A stretch of DNA of 64,000 bases from Azospirillum brasilense (GTDB taxonomy: Bacteria > Pseudomonadota > Alphaproteobacteria > Azospirillales > Azospirillaceae), in NCBI RefSeq assembly GCF_001315015.1, contig NZ_CP012914.1, positions 1,794,501 through 1,858,500 on the forward strand, read 5' to 3'. This document shows positions 54,130-63,893 of the stretch, in pieces; position 1 is the first letter of the stretch; each line of letters starts with the position of its first letter. The translations under genes were made by a program, and so were the position numbers. A model generated the notes under the pieces. It did not search any database and was not told the origin of the DNA. It saw only the letters and a program-made list of their open reading frames with translations.

Positions 54130-55098
54130 TCAGGGGGGCGCCACGACGGTGCAGACGCGCTTAAGCGCATCGGCCGCGCGCTCCACGTCGTCGTCGCGCA
54201 CCAGCACGTAATCGGTGTCGTAGGTGGACATGGCGAAGATCGGCACCCGCGCCTGGGCCAGCGGCACGGCGATGCGCGCCAGCACGCCGAACAGCGAGAA
54301 GTCCAGCGGCCCCTCCACCTTGAAGGCGCGCCAGCCGCGCTCCGCCGTCACGCCGTCCGGCACGCGGGATTCGCGGCAGAGGATGGACAGCTCCTCCCCC
54401 GTGCGGGTGGCGCTGACCAGCGGGTCGGTCCAGTCGAGCCAGCCGGGCATCCCGTCCCCCGGCGCCAGCCGCGCCACCGCCAGCCGGTCGGGCAGGACCG
54501 ACAGGGTCAGCGGCTTGGTCTCCGGCAGCAGGGCGGCGTCCAGCGTGGCGCGGTCCACCTCGAACGGCTTGAGGATGCGTTTGGCCCGTGCGGCCAGCGA
54601 CGGGATGCGCGAGCGCATGGCGCGACCCAGCATGTCCGCCGCGACCGGGCGAAGCTCCGGATCGTCCGCCGCCAGATCGACCATGGCCTGAAGCGCGGCG
54701 CTCTGCACGATCCGGCTGGCCCGATTCTCGAACCAGCCTTCCAGAAGCGCGACCATCCGCTCGCGCTGCTCCCCGGTCAGGGTCAGGCGCGGCAGGATCG
54801 CCGCCAGACGCCAGCGCACCTCGGCCTGCTCGATCGCCGCCGCCTCGGTCAGCAGCCGTTCGGCGAAGGCGTCCAGCAGACGGGCGGCGCCGCGCGACAC
54901 CCGCTCCAGCGCGTCGGCGGCGCGCATCCGCACCCCGGCGTCGCCGTCGAACAGGCAGGCGACCAGTTCCGGCAGACGGGCGGGATCGGCGGCCACGGCC
55001 TCTGCCACCGTCGGAATGTCGCCGAAGGTCCGCCGGTCGCCACCAAGCGCCAGGGCCTTCGCCAAGCCCCTGTCCTTGGGGCCGCTCTCCTTGTTCAT
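54130..55098 (-). CDS. HEAT-repeat protein fused to an ACT domain
   Basis: 322-residue fusion. Residues about 25-178 are helical HEAT-like repeats (LVACLFDGDAGVRMRAADAL and similar). Residues about 197-320 form an ACT/CASTOR-type domain with LPDRLAVARLAPG, LSATRTGEEL-like strands, GPLDFSLFGVLARIAV and STYDTDYVLV. The ACT part is normally a free-standing protein of about 130 residues that binds small ligands such as amino acids. One uninterrupted frame, no frameshift evident. Sits 4 bp after mfd on the same strand; function unknown. Confidence 0.8.
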   Translation of the reverse strand: MNKESGPKDRGLAKALALGGDRRTFGDIPTVAEAVAADPARLPELVACLFDGDAGVRMRAADALERVSRGAARLLDAFAERLLTEAAAIEQAEVRWRLAAILPRLTLTGEQRERMVALLEGWFENRASRIVQSAALQAMVDLAADDPELRPVAADMLGRAMRSRIPSLAARAKRILKPFEVDRATLDAALLPETKPLTLSVLPDRLAVARLAPGDGMPGWLDWTDPLVSATRTGEELSILCRESRVPDGVTAERGWRAFKVEGPLDFSLFGVLARIAVPLAQARVPIFAMSTYDTDYVLVRDDDVERAADALKRVCTVVAPP

Positions 55099-55102
55099 CG
55101 CC

Positions 55103-58100
55103 TCAGCGCCGCCCGAAGGGACGCGAGGGGATGTTCCGCCCGAACTTGGACCCGACCTTCAGCGCGCTGGGGCGCGGCGGCGGCGGGGGTGGCGGGGGCG
55201 GTGGCGCCTCACCCTTCGGCACGGCGCCGCCGCCGGCCATCTGCGCCAGATCGCTCATCAGCCGGTTGACGCCGCGCACCCGCTGGGCCTCGTCGGCCCA
55301 TTCGCGGGTGTAGACCAGCTTGTGGTCGGGGCGCAGCTTCATCAGGCTCATCTGCTGGCTGATGTAGGTCAGCAGCTTGGCCGGCTCGGCGTAGCTGTTG
55401 TTGCGGAAGGTCAGCACGGCGCCCTTCGGCCCGGCGTCCACCCGCTCCACCCCCGCCTGACGGCAGAGCTGCTTGATGGTGACGACGTCCAGCAGGTTCT
55501 CCACCTCGCCCGGCAGCTTGCCGAAGCGGTCGATCAGCTCCGCCGCGAAGCCGTCGATCTCCGCCCGGTCCACCAGATCGGCGATGCGGCGGTAGAGCGA
55601 CAGGCGCACCGTCAGGTCGGGGACATACTCCTCCGGGATCAGCACCGGCGTGCCCAGGTTGATCTGCGGGGTCCAGGGCTGGTCCTCCGCCCCGCTCGGC
55701 ACCTGCCCGTCCATGTTGGCGCGGGCGTTGGCGACGGCCTCCTCCAGCATGTGCTGGTACAGCTCGACGCCGACCTCCTTGACGTGGCCCGACTGCTCCT
55801 CGCCCAGCAGGTTGCCGGCGCCGCGGATGTCCATGTCGTGGCTGGCCAGCTGGAAGCCGGCGCCCAGGCTGTCCAGCGTCTCGATGACGTGCAGCCGCTG
55901 CTGCGCCGTGCCGGTCAGCGGCTTGTTCGGCGCGTAGGTGAGGTAGGCGTAGCCGCGCACCTTCGACCGGCCGACGCGCCCGCGGATCTGGTAGAGCTGG
56001 GCCAAGCCGAACATGTCCGCCCGGTGCACGATCAGCGTGTTGGCGTTGGGGATGTCGATGCCGCTCTCGATGATGTTGGTGGCGAGCAGCACCTCGAACT
56101 TGCCCTCGTCGAAGGCGGTCATCACCTCTTCCAGCTCGCTGGCCGGCATCTGGCCGTGGGCGGTGACGATCTTGACCTCGGGCACCAACTCGCGCACCCG
56201 CTCGGCGACCTTGGGCAGGTCCTCGACGCGGGGGCAGACATAGAAGGTCTGGCCGCCCCGGTAATGCTCGCGCAGGATGGCCTCGCGGACCACCACCGGG
56301 TCGTAGGGCAGCACGAAGGTGCGCACCGCCAGACGGTCCACCGGCGGGGTGGCGATCAGCGACAGCTCGCGCACGCCGGACAGCGCCATCTGGAGCGTGC
56401 GCGGGATCGGCGTGGCGGTCAGCGTCAGGACGTGCACGTCGGCGCGCAGCTCCTTCAGTCGCTCCTTCTGCTTCACGCCGAAATGCTGCTCCTCGTCCAC
56501 GATGACCATGCCGAGCTGCTTGAACTGCACGCCCTTGCCGAGCAGCGCGTGGGTGCCGATCACGATGTCGGCGGTGCCCTCCGTCAGCTCCTGCTTGACC
56601 TTGGTCTGCTCCTTGGCGGTGACCATGCGGGAAAGCTGAACGATGCGCAGCGGCAGCCCGGCGAAGCGGGTGGTAAAGGTCTTGAAATGCTGGCGCGCCA
56701 GAAGCGTGGTCGGCACCACCACGGCGACCTGCTGGCCGCTCATGGCGACGAGGAAGGCGGCGCGCAGCGCCACCTCCGTCTTGCCGAAGCCGACGTCGCC
56801 GCAGACCAGACGGTCCATCGGACGGCCCGAGCCGAGATCGGTGAAGACCTCCTCGATGGCCTTCAACTGGTCGTCCGTCTCCGGATAGGGGAAGCGGGCG
56901 GCGAACTCCTGATAGACGCCCTCCGGCGTGTAGACCGGGTCGGCCTTCTTCAGCATGCGCTCGGCGGCGATCTTCAGCAGCGCCTCGGCCATGTCCTTCA
57001 GGCGCTTCTTGACGCGGGCCTTGCGGCCCTGCCAGCCGGCCCCGCCCAGCTTGTCGAGCTGCGCGTGCGCGTCCTCCGACCCGTAGCGGGTCAGCACTTC
57101 GATGTTCTCGACGGGGACGTAGAGCTTGTCGCCGCCCTCGTAGATCAGCCGCAGGCAGTCGTGCGGCGCCCCGGACACCTCCAGCGTCTCCAGCCCGTCG
57201 TAGCGCCCGATGCCGTGGTCCATGTGCACCACGAGGTCGCCCGAGGCCAGCGCCGTGTATTCGGCGATGAAGTTGGCGGCCTTGCGCTTCTTCTTCGCCG
57301 CCGGGCGGACGAGGCGGTCGCCGAGGATGTCCTGCTCGGTGATGACGGCCATGTCGGCGGAGGTGAAGCCGTGTTCCATCCCCAGCACGATCATGCCGAT
57401 GACGTGACGGTCGAAGCGGCGGACGTCCTCGACGCTCTCCGCCGGCTCCAGCCCCGGAATGCCGTGGTCGCCCAGCACCGTCATCAGACGGTCGCGGGAG
57501 CCCGCGGAATAGCCGGCCACCAGCACGCGCCGCCCGTCGGCCCGCAGCGCCCGGATGTGGTCCTTCACCGCCTCGAAGACGTTGACGTCGGGACGCGCCC
57601 GCTCCTCGGCAAAGTCGTGGCCGCGGCGCCCGCCGGCGTCCAGCGTGCCCTTGATGCCCGGCGGCGTGCCGAAGGGCTGGAGCTGCGCCACCGCGTGGGC
57701 GGCGAACAGGTCGTCCCAGGCCTGGGCGTCGAGGAACATCATGCCGACCGGCACCGGCTTGTAGACCGGCGAGCCCGTCCGCTTCTCGATGACGATCATG
57801 CTCTCGCGGGAGGCGTGGAAGTCCACCACCTGCGCGATGCGCGAATCGCGCGCCTCCGTCGCCTGATGGTCCAGCGACAGGATGGCCTTGGGCATGTAGG
57901 CCAGCAGCGATTCCATCGTCTCGTGGAACAGCGGCAGCCAGTGCTCCATGCCGCCGTACTTGCGCCCGGCGCTGATCGCCTCGTAGAGCGGGTCGTCGTC
58001 GGTGACGGCGCCGAACAGCTCCCGGTAGCCGGAGCGGAAGCGGGCGATGCCCGCCTCGTCCAGGAAGACCTCCGACATCGGCTTGAGGTCGATGCCGTCG

Positions 58101-58729
58101 CGCTTGTCGGTGGTGCGCTGCGACATGGGGTCGAAGCTGCGCACGGCCTCCAGCTCGTCCCCGAACAGGTCGAGGCGCAGCGGCTCGTCGGTGCCCGGCG
58201 GGAACAGGTCGACGATGCCGCCGCGGACGGCGAACTCGCCCGGCTCGCGCACCGTCTGGGCGCGGGTGTAGCCGTTGCCGGCCAGATAGCGCTGCAGCTT
58301 CTCCAGGTCGATCCGGTCGCGCAGCTTCGCCGAGAACACCGCGTCGCGGAAGGCGGCGCGGGGCGGCACCTTCTGCACCATGGCGTTGACGGTGGTCAGC
58401 ACGACCAGCGGCGGCGCGTCCGCCTTGCGCGCCAGCAGGCGGGTCAGCGTGTCGATGCGCTTCGCCACGATGCCGCCGTTGGGCGACACGCGGTCGTAGG
58501 GCAGGCAGTCCCAGGCCGGGAAGACCTGCACCTCCAGCGACGGCGCGAAGAAGGCCAGCGCCTCCGCCAGCTGGGCGGCGCGGGTGTCGTCGAGCGCGAC
58601 GTGGAGAAGTCCCGCACTCCCCGCCCGCTTGGCGAGGTCGGCGAGGACGCGGGCGTCATGGCCGGCGGGGGCGCCGCCGACCAGAAGGCGGCCGGAGCGT
58701 CCCGGCTGCAACTGTTCGAAGCTGGGCAA
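55103..58729 (-). CDS. mfd: Transcription-repair coupling factor
   Basis: 1208-residue ATPase that removes stalled RNA polymerase from DNA lesions and recruits UvrA. N-terminal UvrB-homology region with FPAWDCLPYDRVSP, RNAP-interaction domain, RecG-like motor with CGDVGFGKTEVALRAAFLV and VDEEQHFGVKQ, motif III TLTATPIPRTLQMAL, and the C-terminal TRCF domain. The start is a TTG (58729) 11 bp after the sdhE stop. A run of ten prolines lies just before the C terminus (GEAPPPPPPPPPPRPS), and its DNA is a GC-rich low-complexity patch. sdhE precedes it, the usual alphaproteobacterial order. Confidence 0.96.
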   Translation of the reverse strand: MPSFEQLQPGRSGRLLVGGAPAGHDARVLADLAKRAGSAGLLHVALDDTRAAQLAEALAFFAPSLEVQVFPAWDCLPYDRVSPNGGIVAKRIDTLTRLLARKADAPPLVVLTTVNAMVQKVPPRAAFRDAVFSAKLRDRIDLEKLQRYLAGNGYTRAQTVREPGEFAVRGGIVDLFPPGTDEPLRLDLFGDELEAVRSFDPMSQRTTDKRDGIDLKPMSEVFLDEAGIARFRSGYRELFGAVTDDDPLYEAISAGRKYGGMEHWLPLFHETMESLLAYMPKAILSLDHQATEARDSRIAQVVDFHASRESMIVIEKRTGSPVYKPVPVGMMFLDAQAWDDLFAAHAVAQLQPFGTPPGIKGTLDAGGRRGHDFAEERARPDVNVFEAVKDHIRALRADGRRVLVAGYSAGSRDRLMTVLGDHGIPGLEPAESVEDVRRFDRHVIGMIVLGMEHGFTSADMAVITEQDILGDRLVRPAAKKKRKAANFIAEYTALASGDLVVHMDHGIGRYDGLETLEVSGAPHDCLRLIYEGGDKLYVPVENIEVLTRYGSEDAHAQLDKLGGAGWQGRKARVKKRLKDMAEALLKIAAERMLKKADPVYTPEGVYQEFAARFPYPETDDQLKAIEEVFTDLGSGRPMDRLVCGDVGFGKTEVALRAAFLVAMSGQQVAVVVPTTLLARQHFKTFTTRFAGLPLRIVQLSRMVTAKEQTKVKQELTEGTADIVIGTHALLGKGVQFKQLGMVIVDEEQHFGVKQKERLKELRADVHVLTLTATPIPRTLQMALSGVRELSLIATPPVDRLAVRTFVLPYDPVVVREAILREHYRGGQTFYVCPRVEDLPKVAERVRELVPEVKIVTAHGQMPASELEEVMTAFDEGKFEVLLATNIIESGIDIPNANTLIVHRADMFGLAQLYQIRGRVGRSKVRGYAYLTYAPNKPLTGTAQQRLHVIETLDSLGAGFQLASHDMDIRGAGNLLGEEQSGHVKEVGVELYQHMLEEAVANARANMDGQVPSGAEDQPWTPQINLGTPVLIPEEYVPDLTVRLSLYRRIADLVDRAEIDGFAAELIDRFGKLPGEVENLLDVVTIKQLCRQAGVERVDAGPKGAVLTFRNNSYAEPAKLLTYISQQMSLMKLRPDHKLVYTREWADEAQRVRGVNRLMSDLAQMAGGGAVPKGEAPPPPPPPPPPRPSALKVGSKFGRNIPSRPFGRR

Positions 58730-58739
58730 GGATCGGGCC

Positions 58740-59042
58740 TCAGGACCCCTGACGGGGCGTGTAGCGGAACTTGGTCAACAGCTGCATGACGTCGGTGTCA
58801 TGCTCGGCGGGCAGCGGCTCGCGCCCGGCGTACCAGTTGTAGAGGTCGGGGTCGCTGAGTTCGAGCAGCGCCTCGTAACGGTCGAGCTGCGCGTGGTCGA
58901 AGGCCGGGACATGGGCATCGGCGAAGCTGCCGATCAGCAGGTCCATCTCGCGCATGCCACGGTGCCACGACCGGAAGCGCAGCCGCTTGCGCCGGTTTTC
59001 CAGGGATTCGCCGCTCTCGGACAGGGTGTTCTCGTCGCTCAT
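58740..59042 (-). CDS. sdhE: Succinate dehydrogenase flavinylation factor SdhE
   Basis: 100 residues from ATG 59042. Family signature RGMREMD (28-34) in the first half, with the conserved YNWYAGREPLP near the C terminus. Promotes covalent FAD attachment to SdhA. A longer start at 59117 would add an unrelated tail. Neighbour of mfd, as expected. Confidence 0.93.
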   Translation of the reverse strand: MSDENTLSESGESLENRRKRLRFRSWHRGMREMDLLIGSFADAHVPAFDHAQLDRYEALLELSDPDLYNWYAGREPLPAEHDTDVMQLLTKFRYTPRQGS

Positions 59043-59174
59043 GCCATCCACGCCAAAAAGCCCCGGCCCCGGAAGATAGGGGGCGGAGCGGTCCACATCC
59101 ACCCCCGCATCCTGCACACCGGCGCGCGCCCGCGCAAACCGAAACGCCGGACGATCCCCCGGAAGGAGCGTGAT

Positions 59175-59954
59175 TCAGCGCGCCAGCCACGCCTCCAGCC
59201 CGTCGCGCAGGTCGGGGCCGGGGGCCAGCCGGGCGAAGCGCTCGGTCTCCACCGCCAGCCCTTCGCCGATGGTCATGTTCAGTCCGCGGGTAACCGCCCC
59301 GAGGATGCCGGACACCGCCGCCGGGGAGTGCCGGACGATCCGCCCGGCCAGTTCGAAGGCCGCGGGCAGCAGCGCGTCGTGGGGCACCACCTGATTGACC
59401 AGCCCGACCGCCAGCGCCGTCGCGGGCGGGAAGGCGTCGCCGGTCAGCAGCCATTCCAGCGCCCGCTTGCGCCCGGCGTTGCGGGGAAGCCGCTGCGTCC
59501 CGCCGAAGGTCGGCATCATGCCGAGCTTGATTTCCGCCTTGGAGAAACTCGCCCGCTCACTGGCGACGGCGAGGTGTGCCGCCTCCAGAATCTCGCAGCC
59601 GCCGCCGTAGCAGATGCCGTTTACCGCGGCGATGATGGGCTTGGGAAAGGACTCGATCCGCGCGCACAGCGTCTGGCCGGGCCGGAAGGCGCGCACCGCC
59701 GCCTCCGGCCCCCGCCGGACGGCCGGGGTGAACTCCGCGATGTCCGCCCCGGCGGAGAAGGCGCGCTCCCCAGCGCCGGTGACGATGATGGCGCGTACCG
59801 CCGCGTCGGCCTCCAGCGCGTCCAGCGTGTCGAGCATGGCGGCGGCCAGCGCCGTGCTGATGGCGTTCAGCTTGGCGGGGCGGTTCAATGTGAGGGTGGC
59901 GATGTCCCCAGCAGTGACGCACAGGATGGGATTGACGGAATCGGTGTGGGACAT
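59175..59954 (-). CDS. Enoyl-CoA hydratase/isomerase family protein (crotonase)
   Basis: 259 residues from ATG 59954. Crotonase fold: GAGERAFSAGADIAEF oxyanion-hole segment, NGICYGGGCEILEAAHLAVAS, and SKAEIKLGMMPTFGGTQRLPR; both acid/base glutamates are in place. Substrate unknown: it could hydrate enoyl-CoA in beta-oxidation or in another catabolic route. A longer frame to 60323 is not supported. Confidence 0.93.
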   Translation of the reverse strand: MSHTDSVNPILCVTAGDIATLTLNRPAKLNAISTALAAAMLDTLDALEADAAVRAIIVTGAGERAFSAGADIAEFTPAVRRGPEAAVRAFRPGQTLCARIESFPKPIIAAVNGICYGGGCEILEAAHLAVASERASFSKAEIKLGMMPTFGGTQRLPRNAGRKRALEWLLTGDAFPPATALAVGLVNQVVPHDALLPAAFELAGRIVRHSPAAVSGILGAVTRGLNMTIGEGLAVETERFARLAPGPDLRDGLEAWLAR

Positions 59955-60092
59955 GGCACGGTCCTTTTGTCCTGCGTTTGCGATGCGCCACTGTCGAGCC
60001 CGAGCCACGCCCCTGACAAACGAGTACGCCGCGTGTTCGGGTGAGCAACGCTCACCTGAAACGGGGCCTCCGCCGCAGGCCAAAGCGTCACC

Positions 60093-60120
60093 TTGACAGA
60101 ATCGCGACAGTTGGTACACT
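60093..60120 (+). promoter_or_regulatory. Sigma70-type promoter
   Basis: TTGACA (60093-60098), 16-bp spacer, TACACT (60115-60120), 33 bp before the next ATG. One of the clearest promoter matches in the window. Confidence 0.7.
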
Positions 60121-60153
60121 GAACAGTCCCAGCCACTTTCGGTGGAGGTCGCC

Positions 60154-60750
60154 ATGACCGACGGATCGATCGGACGCCCGGAACCTCTGGTCCGTTCGGC
60201 CGGCGTGGTGGAGCGCACCGGCAGCGCGACCGACCGCAGGAAACGGCGACAGAATCGGCAGGACCTGCAACAGCAGGAGCGCGAGCGGCAGGAGCGCCGC
60301 GACCAGGACGAGGCCAACCACAAGCGGCGGCGCCTCTACGACCTGCTGTTCGACGAGATCGATGAGCTGGACACGCTGAACGCTGGGCAGCGGGCGCGCA
60401 TCAAGCAGAATCTGCGCGCGCAGCTCGCCAACCGCCGCCCGCCGCCGCACCTCGCCCCCAACCTCGCCCAGCCGCCGCCGGGGGATGAGGACATCGAACG
60501 CATTGCGGCGGCGCTCCTCGAAAAGGCCGTCGCGGCCCAGTCGGTCGATCATGACCACATCGTCGACATGGCGGCGCCGACTCACCCGGCGCTTCCGCCC
60601 GGACAGACGGCGGAGAATGTGGCGCTCGCCAACCAGCTCCGCGATTGCCTGGAACAGCGGACGACGACATCGCGGCGCGTTGCTGTGTATCTGCGCCTTC
60701 TTCTGACGCTCGAAGGCGCCTTCCGTCCGCATCTGGTGGTGGACGCCTGA
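60154..60750 (+). CDS. Hypothetical protein with charged coiled-coil region
   Basis: 198 residues from ATG 60154 (GGAGG upstream, promoter at 60093-60120). The N-terminal quarter is highly charged and probably a short coiled coil (RRKRRQNRQDLQQQERERQ). A Pro-rich linker (about 90-112) is followed by helices (DEDIERIAAALLEKAVAAQ, CLEQRTTTSRRVAVYLRLLL). No family recognised. Confidence 0.68.
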   Translation: MTDGSIGRPEPLVRSAGVVERTGSATDRRKRRQNRQDLQQQERERQERRDQDEANHKRRRLYDLLFDEIDELDTLNAGQRARIKQNLRAQLANRRPPPHLAPNLAQPPPGDEDIERIAAALLEKAVAAQSVDHDHIVDMAAPTHPALPPGQTAENVALANQLRDCLEQRTTTSRRVAVYLRLLLTLEGAFRPHLVVDA

Positions 60751-60925
60751 CCACGGTCCCACCGCGGGTGTGATGCGCGAATTCGGAGAAAGCCCCCCTC
60801 CGATGCGCCACCCAGGATGGTCGGGCCATGCGGCACAATGACCCTGTTGTTTCTCCGGCGAAATACCGGCGCGTTCCCGCGCCGTTCCCGCCGCGGAAAA
60901 CCCGCTCCCGCAGGGAGGTTCCCCC

Positions 60926-62224
<1,299 letters not shown>

Positions 62225-62275
62225 GACATTGGAATCATTTTAAGCGGTGGCGCTGCATTGCGGCAGGCTCTATAA

Positions 62276-62292
62276 CCATAATTAAATTATGG
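62276..62292. promoter_or_regulatory. Palindrome upstream of the ferredoxin gene, possible operator
   Basis: CCATAATTAAATTATGG is a perfect inverted repeat with one central base, 15 bp before the ATG. Half-sites do not fit FNR, IscR or CtrA consensus. A promoter -10 could overlap it. Confidence 0.5.
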
Positions 62293-62307
62293 CTTATGGA
62301 GCCTTTA

Positions 62308-62640
62308 ATGTCCCTCGACCTGCCGCAAGTGTACCGCCACCACGTCTTTTGTTGCTCCCAGCAGCGCCCGCCCGGCCATCCGCGCGGAAGCTGTGCGGCA
62401 AAGAACGCCCACCCGCTGTGGGAGCAGCTCGGCCAGCGCATCCAGGCCAAGGGGCTGCTGGACATCGGCATGGCCTGGACCGGTTGTCTCGGCTTCTGCT
62501 CTGCCGGGCCGCTGATGGTGGTCTATCCGGAGGGCCTATGGTACCGCCCGGAAACGCCGGCCGACATCGACGAGATCGTCGACTCGCACCTCGTCAACAA
62601 CAGGCCGGTCGAACGGCTGGTGATGGTGCTGACCCGCTGA
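62308..62640 (+). CDS. Thioredoxin-like [2Fe-2S] ferredoxin
   Basis: 110 residues from ATG 62308 (GGAG upstream). The cluster cysteines are Cys16, Cys29, Cys60 and Cys64, with the C-x12-C and C-x3-C spacing of the thioredoxin-like ferredoxins (Azotobacter FeS-IV/Shethna type); Cys15 is extra. Sequence also contains HPLWEQL and GPLMVVYPEGLWYR as in that group. Electron carrier of unknown partner. A palindrome sits in its promoter region. Confidence 0.9.
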   Translation: MSLDLPQVYRHHVFCCSQQRPPGHPRGSCAAKNAHPLWEQLGQRIQAKGLLDIGMAWTGCLGFCSAGPLMVVYPEGLWYRPETPADIDEIVDSHLVNNRPVERLVMVLTR

Positions 62641-62661
62641 CCACAAAAGCTGAACGCAAAA

Positions 62662-62691
62662 GCCCCTCCGCGGCTTGGCCGGCGGAGGGGC
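62662..62691. terminator. Convergent terminator
   Basis: Perfect 10-bp stem GCCCCTCCGC/GCGGAGGGGC with a 10-nt loop, preceded by AAAA (U tract on the minus strand) and followed by GTTCCTCTT. Serves the ferredoxin gene and the nicotinate phosphoribosyltransferase gene. Confidence 0.8.
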
Positions 62692-62729
62692 GTTCCTCTT
62701 GCGAAGCGACAGTGTGCGGAACGACGATG

Positions 62730-63893
62730 CTACTTGCGGAACAGGAACTCGCGGCCGACCTTCACACGCTTCTCGCCGTCGTATTCGATGATGTCGGCGG
62801 TGGCGTAGGTCTCTGTCCAGCGCTCGGGCAGATAGCTGCCGGTGCCGATGATGTCGACGGGGGCGTTGGCCTCCGCCATCAGGCGGCACTTCGCCGGGCC
62901 GAAGCCGGAACTGGCGACGATCTTCACCGCCGGGAAACCGGCTTCGTCCAGCTTCTCGCGCATGAAATGGATCGCCGCGGCCGACACGCCGGTGCCGATC
63001 AGGTAGCGGAGCTGCGTCTCGTCGCGGTAGCCGCGGATGGAATGGGGAGCGTGCCGCTCCAGCACCGCGTAGGAACCCGGCGGGTCCAGCCCTTCCAGGA
63101 AGCGCCCACCCGGCGTGTCGAGCCGCACCGCCAGCTTGCCCTGCGCGGCGAGGCCGGGGAAGCGACGGCAGACCTCCAGCGCGTCGGTCACCTCGCGCCC
63201 GAAGTAATCGACCAGGACGGTCAGCGGCAGCTCGGGGAAGGTCTCGTGGAACATCTCCGCCGCCCGCACGGTCGATCCGGCGTAGCCGATCAGCGCGTGC
63301 GGCATCGTGCCCATGCCCTTCTTCTGGCCGAAGAAATGGGCGGTGGCGTCGGTGGCGTTGCCGATGAAGCCCTTGGCGCCGACCTTGCGCTTCGCCCGGT
63401 CCGACCCGACCGAGGCGGCGTAGGCCATCATCTCCTCCATCTCCGTGCCGGCGCAGTGGCGCGCCTCCATGGCGAGGAAGGCGGTCTTCGGCAGGTCGGC
63501 GCACATGGTGAAGGCGTTGTAGGCGCCGACGCAGGCGGGGCCGAGCTTCTGCAGGATGATCGTCTCGGTATCGACCAGATGGTAGAAGGAGCCGGTGATG
63601 TAGAGGATCGGCTCACCCGCACCGACCCACTTTCCTTCCGGATAGTTCAGGACGATGTCGAGGTCGAACCCGCGCTCCCGCGCCACCGCCTCCAGCCATT
63701 CGATGGCGAGTCGCGGCGCGCAGACCACCGGGCGGCGCATGAAGATGGCGTAGGTGACCTTCTTGTCCCCGAATTTCCCGACCGCCTCCTTGGTCCGCTT
63801 GAAATAGGTGTCGGTCCATTCGGTGATGGCCGACGCGGGCGGATGGCTGGCGGGCGTCTGACTGGCCGGCGGCTTGTTCCTGGTCTCGTCCAT
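62730..63893 (-). CDS. pncB: Nicotinate phosphoribosyltransferase
   Basis: 387 residues. Makes nicotinate mononucleotide from nicotinate and PRPP in NAD salvage. Family features: TDTYFKRTKEAVGKFGDKKVTYAIF early, GSDRAKRKVGAKGFIGNATDATAHFFGQ, GTMPHALIG, KIVASSGFGPAKCRLMAEANAPVDIIGTGS near the end. The N-terminal 25 residues are Pro/Ser/Thr-rich and extra to the fold. Its upstream region (63894-64000) is at the window edge; no promoter is assigned. Confidence 0.9.
   Translation of the reverse strand: MDETRNKPPASQTPASHPPASAITEWTDTYFKRTKEAVGKFGDKKVTYAIFMRRPVVCAPRLAIEWLEAVARERGFDLDIVLNYPEGKWVGAGEPILYITGSFYHLVDTETIILQKLGPACVGAYNAFTMCADLPKTAFLAMEARHCAGTEMEEMMAYAASVGSDRAKRKVGAKGFIGNATDATAHFFGQKKGMGTMPHALIGYAGSTVRAAEMFHETFPELPLTVLVDYFGREVTDALEVCRRFPGLAAQGKLAVRLDTPGGRFLEGLDPPGSYAVLERHAPHSIRGYRDETQLRYLIGTGVSAAAIHFMREKLDEAGFPAVKIVASSGFGPAKCRLMAEANAPVDIIGTGSYLPERWTETYATADIIEYDGEKRVKVGREFLFRK

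Noticed and set aside
54130..55098. Artefactual fusion by frameshift between HEAT and ACT parts
   Set aside because: The frame is continuous, and the linker (about 176-196) is plausible, so I see no sign of an error, although a comparison is needed to be certain.
55016..58789. Open frame of 1257 codons on the plus strand
   Set aside because: Antisense to mfd. The reverse strand encodes a full Mfd with all motifs, so this is a shadow.
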